Of a stretch of DNA of 64,000 bases, positions 8,613 through 17,143 are shown one piece after another. The stretch comes from Nocardioides alkalitolerans. GTDB lineage: Bacteria > Actinomycetota > Actinomycetes > Propionibacteriales > Nocardioidaceae. The position numbers and the translations under genes are program-made. Numbering within the stretch: the stretch's first letter is position 1; each line of letters opens with the position of its first letter. The stretch spans positions 4,059,501 to 4,123,500 of the forward strand of contig CP116227.1 of assembly GCA_038184435.1 (NCBI GenBank). The letters run 5' to 3'. The notes beneath the pieces are model-generated. The model had not been told where the DNA came from. It saw nothing but the letters and a program-made list of their open reading frames with translations, and ran no database searches.

Positions 8613-9047
8613 ATGGAGCGCGTCTGCTTCCAGCTGCAGGTCCGGCCGGACCGCCTGGAGGAGTACGCCGAGCGGCACGCCGCCGTCTGGCCCACGATGC
8701 TCGAGGCGCTCCGCGACGCCGGGTGGCGCAACTACTCGTTGTTCCTCCGGCCCGACGGCCTCCTCATCGGGTACGTCGAGGTCGAGGGCACCCTCGCCGA
8801 GGCCCAGGCCGCGATGGCGGCGACCGAGGTCAACGCCCGCTGGCAGGCCGAGATGGGCGCGTTCTTCGTCGACCTCGAGGGCGCCGCCCCCGACACCGGG
8901 TTCGTGCGGCTCGCGGAGGTCTTCCACCTGGAGGACCAGCTCGCCGCCGCCGACCTGCCCGTGAGCACCCCCGTCAGCACCCCCGTCAGCACCCCCGCCG
9001 CACCGACCGACCCCACCACCCGCCGTACCGAGGGAGAGCCCGCATGA
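8613..9047 (+). CDS. rhaM: L-rhamnose mutarotase
   Basis: A 144-residue protein of the RhaM/RhaU family, which interconverts the alpha and beta anomers of L-rhamnopyranose so that imported sugar reaches the isomerase in the right form. The core (residues 1-104) shows RPDRLEEYAERHAAVWPTM, with the family histidine, and NYSLFLRPDGLLIGYVE. The family is usually about 104 residues; here about 40 extra residues follow, including three copies of VSTP from a 12-bp tandem repeat at 8961-8996. The start at 8613 follows GAGGAGGGC and a LacI operator. The stop overlaps the isomerase start (ATGA). Confidence 0.88.
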   Translation: MERVCFQLQVRPDRLEEYAERHAAVWPTMLEALRDAGWRNYSLFLRPDGLLIGYVEVEGTLAEAQAAMAATEVNARWQAEMGAFFVDLEGAAPDTGFVRLAEVFHLEDQLAAADLPVSTPVSTPVSTPAAPTDPTTRRTEGEPA

Positions 9048-10207
9048 CCAGCTTCGCCGACATCACGCCCACGCTGGAGCGTCTGGCGATCGAGGTCCCG
9101 TCCTGGGCCTACGGCAACTCGGGCACCCGCTTCAAGGTCTTCGGCACGCCCGGCACGCCCCGCTCGGTGGAGGAGAAGATCGCCGACGCCGCGACGGTGA
9201 ACCGCTTCACCGGTCTCGCCCCGGCCGTCGCGCTCCACATCCCGTGGGACCTCGTGGACGACTGGGCGGCGCTGCGCCGCTACGCCGAGGACCAGGGCAT
9301 CGCGCTCGGCACGATCAACTCCAACACGTTCCAGGACGACGACTACAAGCTCGGCGCCCTGACGCACACCGACCCGAAGATCCGCCAGAAGGCGATCGAC
9401 CACCACTTCGAGTGCATCGACGTCATGGACGCGACCGGCTCGCGCGACCTCAAGATCTGGCTGGCCGAGGGGTCGAACTACCCGGGCCAGGCCGACATGC
9501 GCGGCCGCCAGGACCGCCTCTCCGAGTCGCTGGCCGCGATCTACGAGCGGCTGGGCGAGACGCAGCGCCTCGTGCTCGAGTACAAGTTCTTCGAGCCGGC
9601 CTTCTACCACACGGACGTGCCGGACTGGGGCACGTCGTACGTGCAGGTGAGCGCCCTCGGCGACCGCGCGAAGGTCTGCCTCGACACCGGTCACCACGCG
9701 CCGGGCACCAACATCGAGTTCATCGTGGCGCAGCTGCTGCGGCTCGGGAAGCTCGGCTCGTTCGACTTCAACTCGCGCTTCTACGCCGACGACGACCTCA
9801 TCGTGGGTGCGGCCGACCCGTTCCAGCTCTTCCGGATCATGGTCGAGGTGATCCGCGGCGGCGGCCTCGACGAGGGCTCCGACGTCGCGCTGATGCTCGA
9901 CCAGTGCCACAACATCGAGAAGAAGATCCCGGGCCAGATCCGCTCCGTGCTCAACGTGCAGGAGATGACCGCCCGCGCGCTGCTGCTCGACCGGGAGGCG
10001 CTCACGGCCGCCCAGGAGGCCGGCGAGGTGCTCGACGCCCACGAGATCTTCATGGACGCGTTCTCCACCGACGTCCGCGCCGACCTCGCCGCCTGGCGCG
10101 AGTCCCGCGGCCTGCCCGCCCACCCCGCCAAGGCGTACGCCGCGAGCGGGCACCAGGAGGGCCTCGAGGCCGCCCGGGTCGGCGGCACGCAGGTCGGCTG
10201 GAGCTGA
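9044..10207 (+). CDS. rhaI: L-rhamnose catabolism isomerase
   Basis: A 387-residue TIM-barrel isomerase of the RhaI type found in Pseudomonas stutzeri and actinobacteria, not the E. coli RhaA type. It converts L-rhamnose to L-rhamnulose using divalent metal. Likely metal ligands are the Glu in LVLEYKFFEP (about residue 179), the Asp in CLDTGHHAPGTN (about 214) and the Asp in MLDQCHNIEKK. The N-terminal SWAYGNSGTRFKVF is also typical. The ATG overlaps the mutarotase stop. The enzyme is cytosolic and takes the sugar delivered by the ABC importer. Confidence 0.92.
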   Translation: MTSFADITPTLERLAIEVPSWAYGNSGTRFKVFGTPGTPRSVEEKIADAATVNRFTGLAPAVALHIPWDLVDDWAALRRYAEDQGIALGTINSNTFQDDDYKLGALTHTDPKIRQKAIDHHFECIDVMDATGSRDLKIWLAEGSNYPGQADMRGRQDRLSESLAAIYERLGETQRLVLEYKFFEPAFYHTDVPDWGTSYVQVSALGDRAKVCLDTGHHAPGTNIEFIVAQLLRLGKLGSFDFNSRFYADDDLIVGAADPFQLFRIMVEVIRGGGLDEGSDVALMLDQCHNIEKKIPGQIRSVLNVQEMTARALLLDREALTAAQEAGEVLDAHEIFMDAFSTDVRADLAAWRESRGLPAHPAKAYAASGHQEGLEAARVGGTQVGWS

Positions 10208-10277
10208 GCCCCGCCGCGCGACCCGCCCCCCGTCGTACCGATCCCGCCCGCCCTCACACCCAGAGGAACCACCCGAG

Positions 10278-12332
10278 ATGACTGATCTCACCGTCCCGCA
10301 GCAGCTGATCGCCCGGTCCAACCGGCTGGGCTCCGACCCGAAGAACACCAACTACGCCGGCGGCAACACGTCCGCGAAGGGCACCGAGACCGACCCGGTG
10401 ACGGGCCAGCCCGTCGAGCTCGTGTGGGTCAAGGGCTCGGGCGGCGACCTCGGCACCCTGAAGGAGTCGGGTCTCGCGGTGCTGCGGCTCGACCGGATGC
10501 GCGCGCTCGTCGACGTCTACCCGGGCATCGACCGCGAGGACGAGATGGTCGCGGCGTTCGACTACTGCCTCCACGGCAAGGGCGGGGCAGCGCCGTCGAT
10601 CGACACGGCCATGCACGGCCTCGTGGACGCGGCGCACGTCGACCACCTGCACCCCGACTCCGGTATCGCGATCGCGACCGCGGCCGACGGCCCGTCGCTG
10701 ACGCAGCAGGTCTTCGGCGACAAGGTCGTGTGGGTGCCGTGGCGTCGTCCCGGCTTCCAGCTCGGCCTCGACATCGCCGAGATCAAGGAGAAGAACCCGC
10801 AGGCGGTCGGCTGCATCCTCGGCGGCCACGGCATCACCGCGTGGGGCGACACCTCGGAGGAGGCGGAGGCCAACAGCCTCTGGATCATCGACACGGCCGC
10901 GGCGTACATCGCGGAGCACAGCAAGGCGGAGCCCTTCGGCGCCCCGCTCGAGGGGTACGGCGCGCTGCCCGAGGCCGAGCGCCGGGCGAAGGCCGCCGCG
11001 CTGGCCGGCACCATCCGCGGCATCGCGTCGAAGGACGCGGCCGCGGCCGGGCGCTCGATGGTCGGCCACTTCACGGACTCGGCGGTCGTGCTCGACTTCC
11101 TGGCCGCCTCGGAGCACCCGCGGCTCGCCGCCCTGGGCACGTCGTGCCCCGACCACTTCCTGCGCACCAAGGTCAAGCCGCTCGTGCTCGACCTGCCGGC
11201 GTCGGCCTCGGTGGAGGACTCGATCGCGCGGCTCAAGGAGCTGCACGAGGAGTACCGGGCCGACTACCAGGGCTACTACGACCGCAACGCGACGCCGGAC
11301 AGCCCGGCCATCCGCGGTGCGGACCCGCTGATCGTGCTCGTGCCGGGCGTCGGGATGTTCTCCTACGGCAAGGACAAGCAGACCGCGCGCGTCGCGGGCG
11401 AGTTCTACGTCAACGCGATCAACGTGATGCGTGGTGCCGAGGGGCTGTCCACCTACGCCCCCATCGACGAGGCGGAGAAGTTCCGCATCGAGTACTGGGC
11501 GCTCGAGGAGGCCAAGCTCCAGCGCATGCCGAAGCCGAAGCCGCTCGCGGGCCGGATCGCGCTCGTCACCGGTGCCGCCGGCGGCATCGGCAAGGCCACC
11601 GCGAAGAAGCTCGCGGGTGAGGGCGCGGTCGTGGTCGTGGCCGACCTGAGCCTGGACAAGGCGCAGGCCGCGGCCGCGGAGATCGGCGGCTCCGACGTGG
11701 CGGTCGGCGTCGCGGCGGACGTGTCCGACGAGGCGGCCGTGCAGGCTGCCGTGGACGCGACCGTGCTGGCCTTCGGTGGCGTCGACCTCGTCGTCAACAA
11801 CGCCGGGCTGTCGCTCTCGAAGGCGCTGCTCGACACCACGGGGGAGGACTTCGACCTCCAGCACCGCGTGATGGCGAAGGGCTCGTTCCTCGTCGCGAAG
11901 GCGACCGCGAGGGTGATGATCGACCAGGAGCTGGGCGGCGACATCATCTACATCTCGTCGAAGAACTCGGTGTTCGCGGGGCCGAACAACATCGCCTACT
12001 CGGCGACGAAGGCCAACCAGGCGCACCAGGTGCGGCTGCTCGCCGCGGAGCTGGGCGCCCACGGGATCAAGGTCAACGGCGTCAACCCCGACGGCGTCGT
12101 GCAGGGCTCCGGCATCTTCGCCTCCGGCTGGGGCGCCAACCGCGCCGCGGTCTACGGCGTGGAGGAGAAGGACCTCGGCAAGTTCTACGCGCAGCGCACG
12201 ATCCTGAAGAAGGAGGTGCTGCCGGAGCACATCGCGAACGCGGTCTTCGTGCTCTGCGGCCCCGAGATGACCCACACCACCGGCCTCCACGTCCCCGTCG
12301 ACGCCGGCGTCGCGGCGGCCTTCCTGCGCTGA
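10278..12332 (+). CDS. rhaEW: Bifunctional rhamnulose-1-phosphate aldolase / L-lactaldehyde dehydrogenase
   Basis: A 684-residue fusion. The N-terminal about 400 residues are a class II aldolase/adducin domain with the metal-binding cluster HVDHLHPDSG. The C-terminal about 255 residues are a short-chain dehydrogenase with the Rossmann motif VTGAAGGIGKATA near residue 429, NNAG, and the catalytic YSATK near 573. The aldolase half splits L-rhamnulose-1-phosphate into DHAP and L-lactaldehyde; the dehydrogenase half oxidises the lactaldehyde, so the reactive aldehyde need not diffuse away. The fused form is known as RhaEW in Bacillus and Chloroflexus. The start has AGAGGAACC upstream. Confidence 0.9.
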   Translation: MTDLTVPQQLIARSNRLGSDPKNTNYAGGNTSAKGTETDPVTGQPVELVWVKGSGGDLGTLKESGLAVLRLDRMRALVDVYPGIDREDEMVAAFDYCLHGKGGAAPSIDTAMHGLVDAAHVDHLHPDSGIAIATAADGPSLTQQVFGDKVVWVPWRRPGFQLGLDIAEIKEKNPQAVGCILGGHGITAWGDTSEEAEANSLWIIDTAAAYIAEHSKAEPFGAPLEGYGALPEAERRAKAAALAGTIRGIASKDAAAAGRSMVGHFTDSAVVLDFLAASEHPRLAALGTSCPDHFLRTKVKPLVLDLPASASVEDSIARLKELHEEYRADYQGYYDRNATPDSPAIRGADPLIVLVPGVGMFSYGKDKQTARVAGEFYVNAINVMRGAEGLSTYAPIDEAEKFRIEYWALEEAKLQRMPKPKPLAGRIALVTGAAGGIGKATAKKLAGEGAVVVVADLSLDKAQAAAAEIGGSDVAVGVAADVSDEAAVQAAVDATVLAFGGVDLVVNNAGLSLSKALLDTTGEDFDLQHRVMAKGSFLVAKATARVMIDQELGGDIIYISSKNSVFAGPNNIAYSATKANQAHQVRLLAAELGAHGIKVNGVNPDGVVQGSGIFASGWGANRAAVYGVEEKDLGKFYAQRTILKKEVLPEHIANAVFVLCGPEMTHTTGLHVPVDAGVAAAFLR

Positions 12333-12338
12333 TCCTCC

Positions 12339-12389
12339 GCCGAGTTGTCACGTACGCCGCGTCGGACGCTGCGTACGTGACAACTCGGC
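12339..12389. repeat. 51-bp near-perfect palindrome between rhaEW and the kinase gene
   Basis: Perfect 19-bp arms, GCCGAGTTGTCACGTACGC (12339-12357) and its complement (12371-12389), enclose 13 nt that fold again (GCGTC/GACGC). It starts 6 nt after the rhaEW stop. No T-tract follows, and the kinase gene continues the operon 44 nt later. It may be an RNA stability or partial-termination element, or a dispersed repeat. Confidence 0.85.
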
Positions 12390-12432
12390 GCGCAATCCCC
12401 CGCACCTGAGAGCCCCCGAGAGAGAAGGAACG

Positions 12433-13971
12433 ATGACGGACCTGCCCCAGCCGCGCCCGGGTGACCTGCGGGTCGCGGCCGTCGACCTCGGCGCCACGAG
12501 CGGCCGGGTCATGGTGGCGGTCGTCGGTCCGGGACGTCTCGACCTCGCCGAGGTGCACCGCTTCCCCAACGGCGGCGTGACCGCCGGCGGCTCGCTCTTC
12601 TGGGACGTCCTCGGCATCCACCGCGAGGTGCTGGCCGGGCTCCGCACCATCGCCGCGACCGGTCCGCTCGACGGCATCGGCATCGACTCGTGGGCCATCG
12701 ACCACGGGCTGCTCGACCGCGACGGCGTGCTCCTCGGCAACCCCTACAGCCACCGCGACGCCCGCACCGACGGGGTGCCGGAGCAGGTCTGGCAGACCGT
12801 CCCTGCCGCGGAGCTCTACGCCCGCACCGGCCTGCAGCACCTGCCGTTCACCACCGTCTACCAGCTCGCCGCCGCCCGGGGCACCGCGGCGCTCGAGTCG
12901 GCGCAGACGCTCCTGCTGCTGCCCGACCTGCTGGGCTACTGGCTGACCGGCGAGATCGGCGCGGAGCGCACGAACGCCTCCACGACGGGCCTGTACGACG
13001 CGACCACCGGCACCTGGGCCATCGACCTGGCCGCGCGGATCGGGCTGCCGTGGAGCATCCTCCCGCCGCTCCGCGACGCGGGCGACCGGGTCGGCACGCT
13101 GCTGCCGGACGTCGCCGCCGTGCTCGGCCGCACCCCGGGCGACGCGCCCGTCCCCGTCGTGGCGGTCGGCTCGCACGACACCGCCTCCGCGGTGGTCGGC
13201 GTCCCCGCCGCCGGGCCGGGGGAGGAGGGTGAGCGCTTCGCCTACATCTCCTCGGGCACGTGGTCGCTGGTCGGGCTCGAGCTCGACGCCCCCGTGCTGA
13301 CCGACGCCGCACGGGCCGCCGACTTCACCAACGAGGCGGGCGTCGACGGCACGGTCCGCTACCTGAAGAACGTCATGGGCCTGTGGGTGCTCTCCCAGTC
13401 GGTGCAGACCTGGGAGCGCGACGGGACCCGGATCGACCTCCCCGCCCTCCTCGCCGAGGCCGCCGCCCTGCCCGCCCTGCGCACGGTCGTCGACATCGAC
13501 GACGCGAGCCTCCTCCCGCCGGGGGACATGCCGACCCGGATCCGTGCGCTCGCCGCGGCTGCGGGCGAGCCGGAGCCGCGCACGCCCGCCGAGGTCGCCC
13601 GCGCCATCGTCGACTCGCTCGCCGTGGCCTACCGCCGCCACCTGCGCGCCGCGGCCGCCACCGCGGACCACCCGTTCGACGTCGTCCACGTCGTCGGTGG
13701 GGGCACCCACAACACGCTCCTGTGCCAGCTCACCGCCGACGCCGTCGGCGTCCCCGTCCTCGCGGGACCCGGCGAGGCGGCGGCCCTCGGCAACGTGCTC
13801 GTCCAGGCGCGCACCCTCGGCGCGGACCTGCCCGACCTGGCGGCCATGCGCGCCCTGCTCCGCGCGACGCACGAGCTGCGGCGCTACACCCCGCGCACCG
13901 GCGCGGACGCCCTCGACTGGGACGACGCCGAGCGGCGCGTCCGACCCGGACGGCCGACGACCGTCGGCTGA
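12433..13971 (+). CDS. rhaB: Rhamnulokinase (FGGY family)
   Basis: A 512-residue FGGY carbohydrate kinase that phosphorylates L-rhamnulose at C1 with ATP. The phosphate-binding motif AVDLGATSGRVMVA is near the N-terminus. GIDSWAIDHGLL, with the likely catalytic-region Asp, and the C-terminal adenosine motif HVVGGGTHNTLLCQLTADA are both canonical for rhamnulokinases. Length agrees with the family. AGAGAGAAGGAACG provides the ribosome-binding site. It completes the pathway import, mutarotation, isomerisation, phosphorylation and cleavage encoded in this operon. Confidence 0.93.
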   Translation: MTDLPQPRPGDLRVAAVDLGATSGRVMVAVVGPGRLDLAEVHRFPNGGVTAGGSLFWDVLGIHREVLAGLRTIAATGPLDGIGIDSWAIDHGLLDRDGVLLGNPYSHRDARTDGVPEQVWQTVPAAELYARTGLQHLPFTTVYQLAAARGTAALESAQTLLLLPDLLGYWLTGEIGAERTNASTTGLYDATTGTWAIDLAARIGLPWSILPPLRDAGDRVGTLLPDVAAVLGRTPGDAPVPVVAVGSHDTASAVVGVPAAGPGEEGERFAYISSGTWSLVGLELDAPVLTDAARAADFTNEAGVDGTVRYLKNVMGLWVLSQSVQTWERDGTRIDLPALLAEAAALPALRTVVDIDDASLLPPGDMPTRIRALAAAAGEPEPRTPAEVARAIVDSLAVAYRRHLRAAAATADHPFDVVHVVGGGTHNTLLCQLTADAVGVPVLAGPGEAAALGNVLVQARTLGADLPDLAAMRALLRATHELRRYTPRTGADALDWDDAERRVRPGRPTTVG

Positions 13972-14008
13972 CCTCACGGCCCGCGGGCCACTCATCTCGG
14001 GAGACACC

Positions 14009-17000
14009 ATGGACGACGACGTCACGACCGCCTTCGCCGGCGCGCCGCGCGGCCCCCGCACCGGCCCCCGCACCGGCCCGCGCCTGGACCCCCGGCTCGA
14101 TCGCCGCCGCCTGCTCGCCGCGGCGATCGCGTCCGCCGGTGTGGCGGCGATGGCGACCGGAGCCGCGGGAACGGCCGCGGCCGCGGCACCGGCCACGGCT
14201 CGCCCCGGTCTCCCCGGCGACCTCGCCCGCCGTCTCGCGACCCCCGGGCTCGCGACGGCCGCCGGTTTCCGCTGGTGGTGGCCCCACGGCGCCGTCGATC
14301 CCGCCGAGATCACCCGCGAGGTCCAGCAGATCGCCGCGGCGGGCTTCGGCGCCGTCGAGATCGCCGACGTCACCCACAGCCTCCGGGCCCGCGACATCGA
14401 GATCGACCTCGCGACGCAGGGCTGGGGCACGCCCTCCTGGGTCGCCGGCGTCCGTGCCGCCCTGAAGGAGGCCGAGAAGCGCGGCGTGCGGGTCGACATC
14501 ACCGTCGGCCCGTCGTGGCCGGCGGCCGTCCCGACGCTCACCCCGGACGACGAGGGCGCCTGCACCGAGCTGGTCCACGGGCGGGCGACGGTGACCGCGG
14601 GCGCGACGTACGACGCGGCGCTGCCCGAGCCGCTCGTCGAGCCGGTGGCGGCGGCGACGCGCCGTACCCTCGTCGCCGTCCAGGCCGCCCGCCTCGTCAC
14701 CGAGGGGACGACGCGCACTGAGGCCGTCCTCGACGAGGCCTCGCTCGTCGACCTCACCGACGCGGTCGTCGACGGCGCCCTCCGGTGGACCGCGCCCGCG
14801 GGGACCGGCAGCTGGGTGCTCCTGGCCTACTGGCAGCGGGGCTCCGGGCAGGAGCCCGAGGCGGGGCCGCACACCGACCCGCGCTGCTGGGTCGTCGACC
14901 ACTTCTCGCCGCTCGGCGCGCAGGCCGTCGTCGACCTCTGGGAGTCGACCATCCTCGACCGCGACCTGCGGCGCCTGCTCGGGTCGACCGGCGGGTACCT
15001 GTTCGAGGACTCGCTCGAGATCGAGACGGACGCGACGATCTGGACGCCCGCCTTCCTCGCGGAGTTCGAGCAGCGCCGCGGCTACGACCTGCGGCCCTAC
15101 CTCGCCGTCGTGCTCGAGCTGCACGAGCGCTACCAGTTCGCCTTCGACGCCACGACCACGATCCGGGTGCGCGACGACGTCAACCAGACGCTCTCCGACC
15201 TCTACCGCGACCACCACCTGCGGCCGATCCAGGCGTTCGCGCGCACGCTCGGCATGGGCCTGCGCGTGCAGCCCTACGGCCTGGAGACCGACACCGTCGA
15301 GCACTCCGCCGTGGTCGACGTGCCCGAGACCGAGTCGCTCGGCTTCAAGAACCTCGACGACTACCGCGTCATGGCCGGCGGCCGCGACCTCGGCGGGCGC
15401 ACCGTGCTCTCCTGCGAGGCGGCCTGCTACAACGGCGCGGCCTACTCGACCACCTGGGAGCGCGCGCTCCAGACGCTCCACAGCATCTACGCGGCGGGCG
15501 TCAACATGGCCGTGCTGCACGGCTTCGCCTACGCCTCGGCGCCCGGGGTGACGTGGCCCGGCTTCGCCGCGTTCTCGCCGTACTACAACGGGGCCGTGGG
15601 GTACGGCGAGGCGTGGGGCCCGCGGACCCCGCTCTGGAAGCACATGCCCGGGATCGCCACCCACCTCGCCCGCACGCAGCTGGTGCTGCAGACCGGGGTG
15701 CCGAAGTACGACGTCGTGTTCCTGCGCCCGAAGGGCTGGGCCTCCACCGGGATCGGCGCGCCGTGGGCCACGAACGACGGCATCCCGCTCGGCTGGACCC
15801 ACTCGTTCGCCACGCCGGCGCTGCTCGAGCTGCCGCTGGCGACGGTCCGCGACGGCCGGCTGGCTCCTGACGGCCCGGCGTACCAGGCCATGGTCGTCAG
15901 CCCCGACCAGTTCCGCGGCGGCCGCTGCTCCATCGAGCTGTCGGCGGCGAAGCGGGTCCGTGCGCTGGCGGAGGCCGGGCTGCGCGTCGTGCTCCTCGGC
16001 GACTGGACCCAAGCGGAGCCCGTCGGCATCGAGACCCCCGCGGTGATCGCCGAGATCCGCGCGGAGATGGCGGCGGTCGCCGCGCTCCCGACGACCCGCA
16101 CCGTGGCCGCGCAGGGCGACATCCCGGCGGCGCTGACCGCGCTGGGCGTCACCCCCGACGTGAGCCACGACCGGTCCACCCTCATGTCGGTACGCCGCGT
16201 GCTCGCCGACGGCGGCGGTGTCGACCTCTACTACCTGGCCAACGCGAAGCACGCCGAGAACCGGCGCCTCGAGCGCGTCACCCAGGACGTCTGGCTGACG
16301 GCCACCCGCAGCGACGCGGTGCCCTACCGGCTCGACACCTGGAGCGGGACGCTCGCGCCCGTGCCCCTCCACGAGCGGTCGGGCAAGCGGGTGAAGGTGC
16401 GGGTCGACCTCGTCCCGGGGCAGTCGAGCGTCATCGTGCTGGCGGCGCCGGCGCCCTCCGAGCGACCGGTCTCCGTCGTCGCGACGACGGCGGTGGACGT
16501 GGCGGGCGACGACCGGCGCCTCGTCGTGCGGGCCACGACGCCGGGCACCCACACGGTGACGCTGGCCGGCGGCCGCACCCGGTCGGCCACCGTGGCCTCG
16601 GTGCGCGCGCCCCTGACCCTCACCACGTGGGACCTCGAGGTCGAGGACTGGACCCCGGGCCGCACCGCCACCGAGACCACGCGCACCACGCGCCGTACCC
16701 GCCTGTCCGCCCTCGTGCCGTGGTCGCAGATCCCCGGGTTCGAGGACGTCTCCGGGATCGGCCGCTACCGCGCGTCGGTCAACCTCGGCCAGCAGTGGCC
16801 CGTGGGCACGGGTGCGCTGCTCGAGCTCGGCGCCGTCGAGGACACCTTCCGCGTCACGGTCAACGGCCAGGCGCTCCCGCCCTGCGACCCGCTGCGCACC
16901 ACCGTCGACCTGGGCCGACGGCTCCAGCGCGGCGCGAACACGATCGAGGTGGAGGTCGCCACCCCGCTGCTCAACCGGCTTCGGACGGTCACGCCGGAGG

Positions 17001-17083
17001 TGTACGGCGTCGCGACACGGCAGAACTACGGCCTGCTCGGGCCGGTGCGGATCCTGCCGTACGTCGAGGCAGAGGTGCGCTGA
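14009..17083 (+). CDS. Tat-exported alpha-L-rhamnosidase, GH106
   Basis: A 1024-residue glycoside hydrolase of family 106, which removes terminal alpha-L-rhamnose from plant glycans such as rhamnogalacturonan side chains and ulvan. The N-terminus carries a twin-arginine signal (LDRRRLLAAA, Arg at residues 32-34, then an Ala-rich hydrophobic region), so it is exported folded. The hallmark FRWWWPHGAVDPAEITREV follows, then the catalytic barrel and a C-terminal jelly-roll-like beta domain (GIGRYRASVNLGQQW; FRVTVNGQALPP). The ATG at 14009 is used because the signal begins there. It supplies free rhamnose outside the cell for the importer. The N-terminus has a short RTGP repeat. Confidence 0.88.
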   Translation: MDDDVTTAFAGAPRGPRTGPRTGPRLDPRLDRRRLLAAAIASAGVAAMATGAAGTAAAAAPATARPGLPGDLARRLATPGLATAAGFRWWWPHGAVDPAEITREVQQIAAAGFGAVEIADVTHSLRARDIEIDLATQGWGTPSWVAGVRAALKEAEKRGVRVDITVGPSWPAAVPTLTPDDEGACTELVHGRATVTAGATYDAALPEPLVEPVAAATRRTLVAVQAARLVTEGTTRTEAVLDEASLVDLTDAVVDGALRWTAPAGTGSWVLLAYWQRGSGQEPEAGPHTDPRCWVVDHFSPLGAQAVVDLWESTILDRDLRRLLGSTGGYLFEDSLEIETDATIWTPAFLAEFEQRRGYDLRPYLAVVLELHERYQFAFDATTTIRVRDDVNQTLSDLYRDHHLRPIQAFARTLGMGLRVQPYGLETDTVEHSAVVDVPETESLGFKNLDDYRVMAGGRDLGGRTVLSCEAACYNGAAYSTTWERALQTLHSIYAAGVNMAVLHGFAYASAPGVTWPGFAAFSPYYNGAVGYGEAWGPRTPLWKHMPGIATHLARTQLVLQTGVPKYDVVFLRPKGWASTGIGAPWATNDGIPLGWTHSFATPALLELPLATVRDGRLAPDGPAYQAMVVSPDQFRGGRCSIELSAAKRVRALAEAGLRVVLLGDWTQAEPVGIETPAVIAEIRAEMAAVAALPTTRTVAAQGDIPAALTALGVTPDVSHDRSTLMSVRRVLADGGGVDLYYLANAKHAENRRLERVTQDVWLTATRSDAVPYRLDTWSGTLAPVPLHERSGKRVKVRVDLVPGQSSVIVLAAPAPSERPVSVVATTAVDVAGDDRRLVVRATTPGTHTVTLAGGRTRSATVASVRAPLTLTTWDLEVEDWTPGRTATETTRTTRRTRLSALVPWSQIPGFEDVSGIGRYRASVNLGQQWPVGTGALLELGAVEDTFRVTVNGQALPPCDPLRTTVDLGRRLQRGANTIEVEVATPLLNRLRTVTPEVYGVATRQNYGLLGPVRILPYVEAEVR

Positions 17084-17143
17084 CGTTTCCGCCGCCGGCG
17101 GTGGGGGGATCCCTCCTGGTCATCTCGGACCCGGAGGAATCCC

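Noticed and set aside
6054..8927. 957-codon open frame on the minus strand across the rhamnose transport genes
   Set aside because: It lies antisense to clear ABC transporter genes, is Glu/Arg/Gly-rich low-complexity sequence and has no domain; long antisense frames are expected at this GC content.
12339..12389. Rho-independent terminator after rhaEW
   Set aside because: The stem is strong but no T-run follows on either strand, and the operon continues with the kinase gene.
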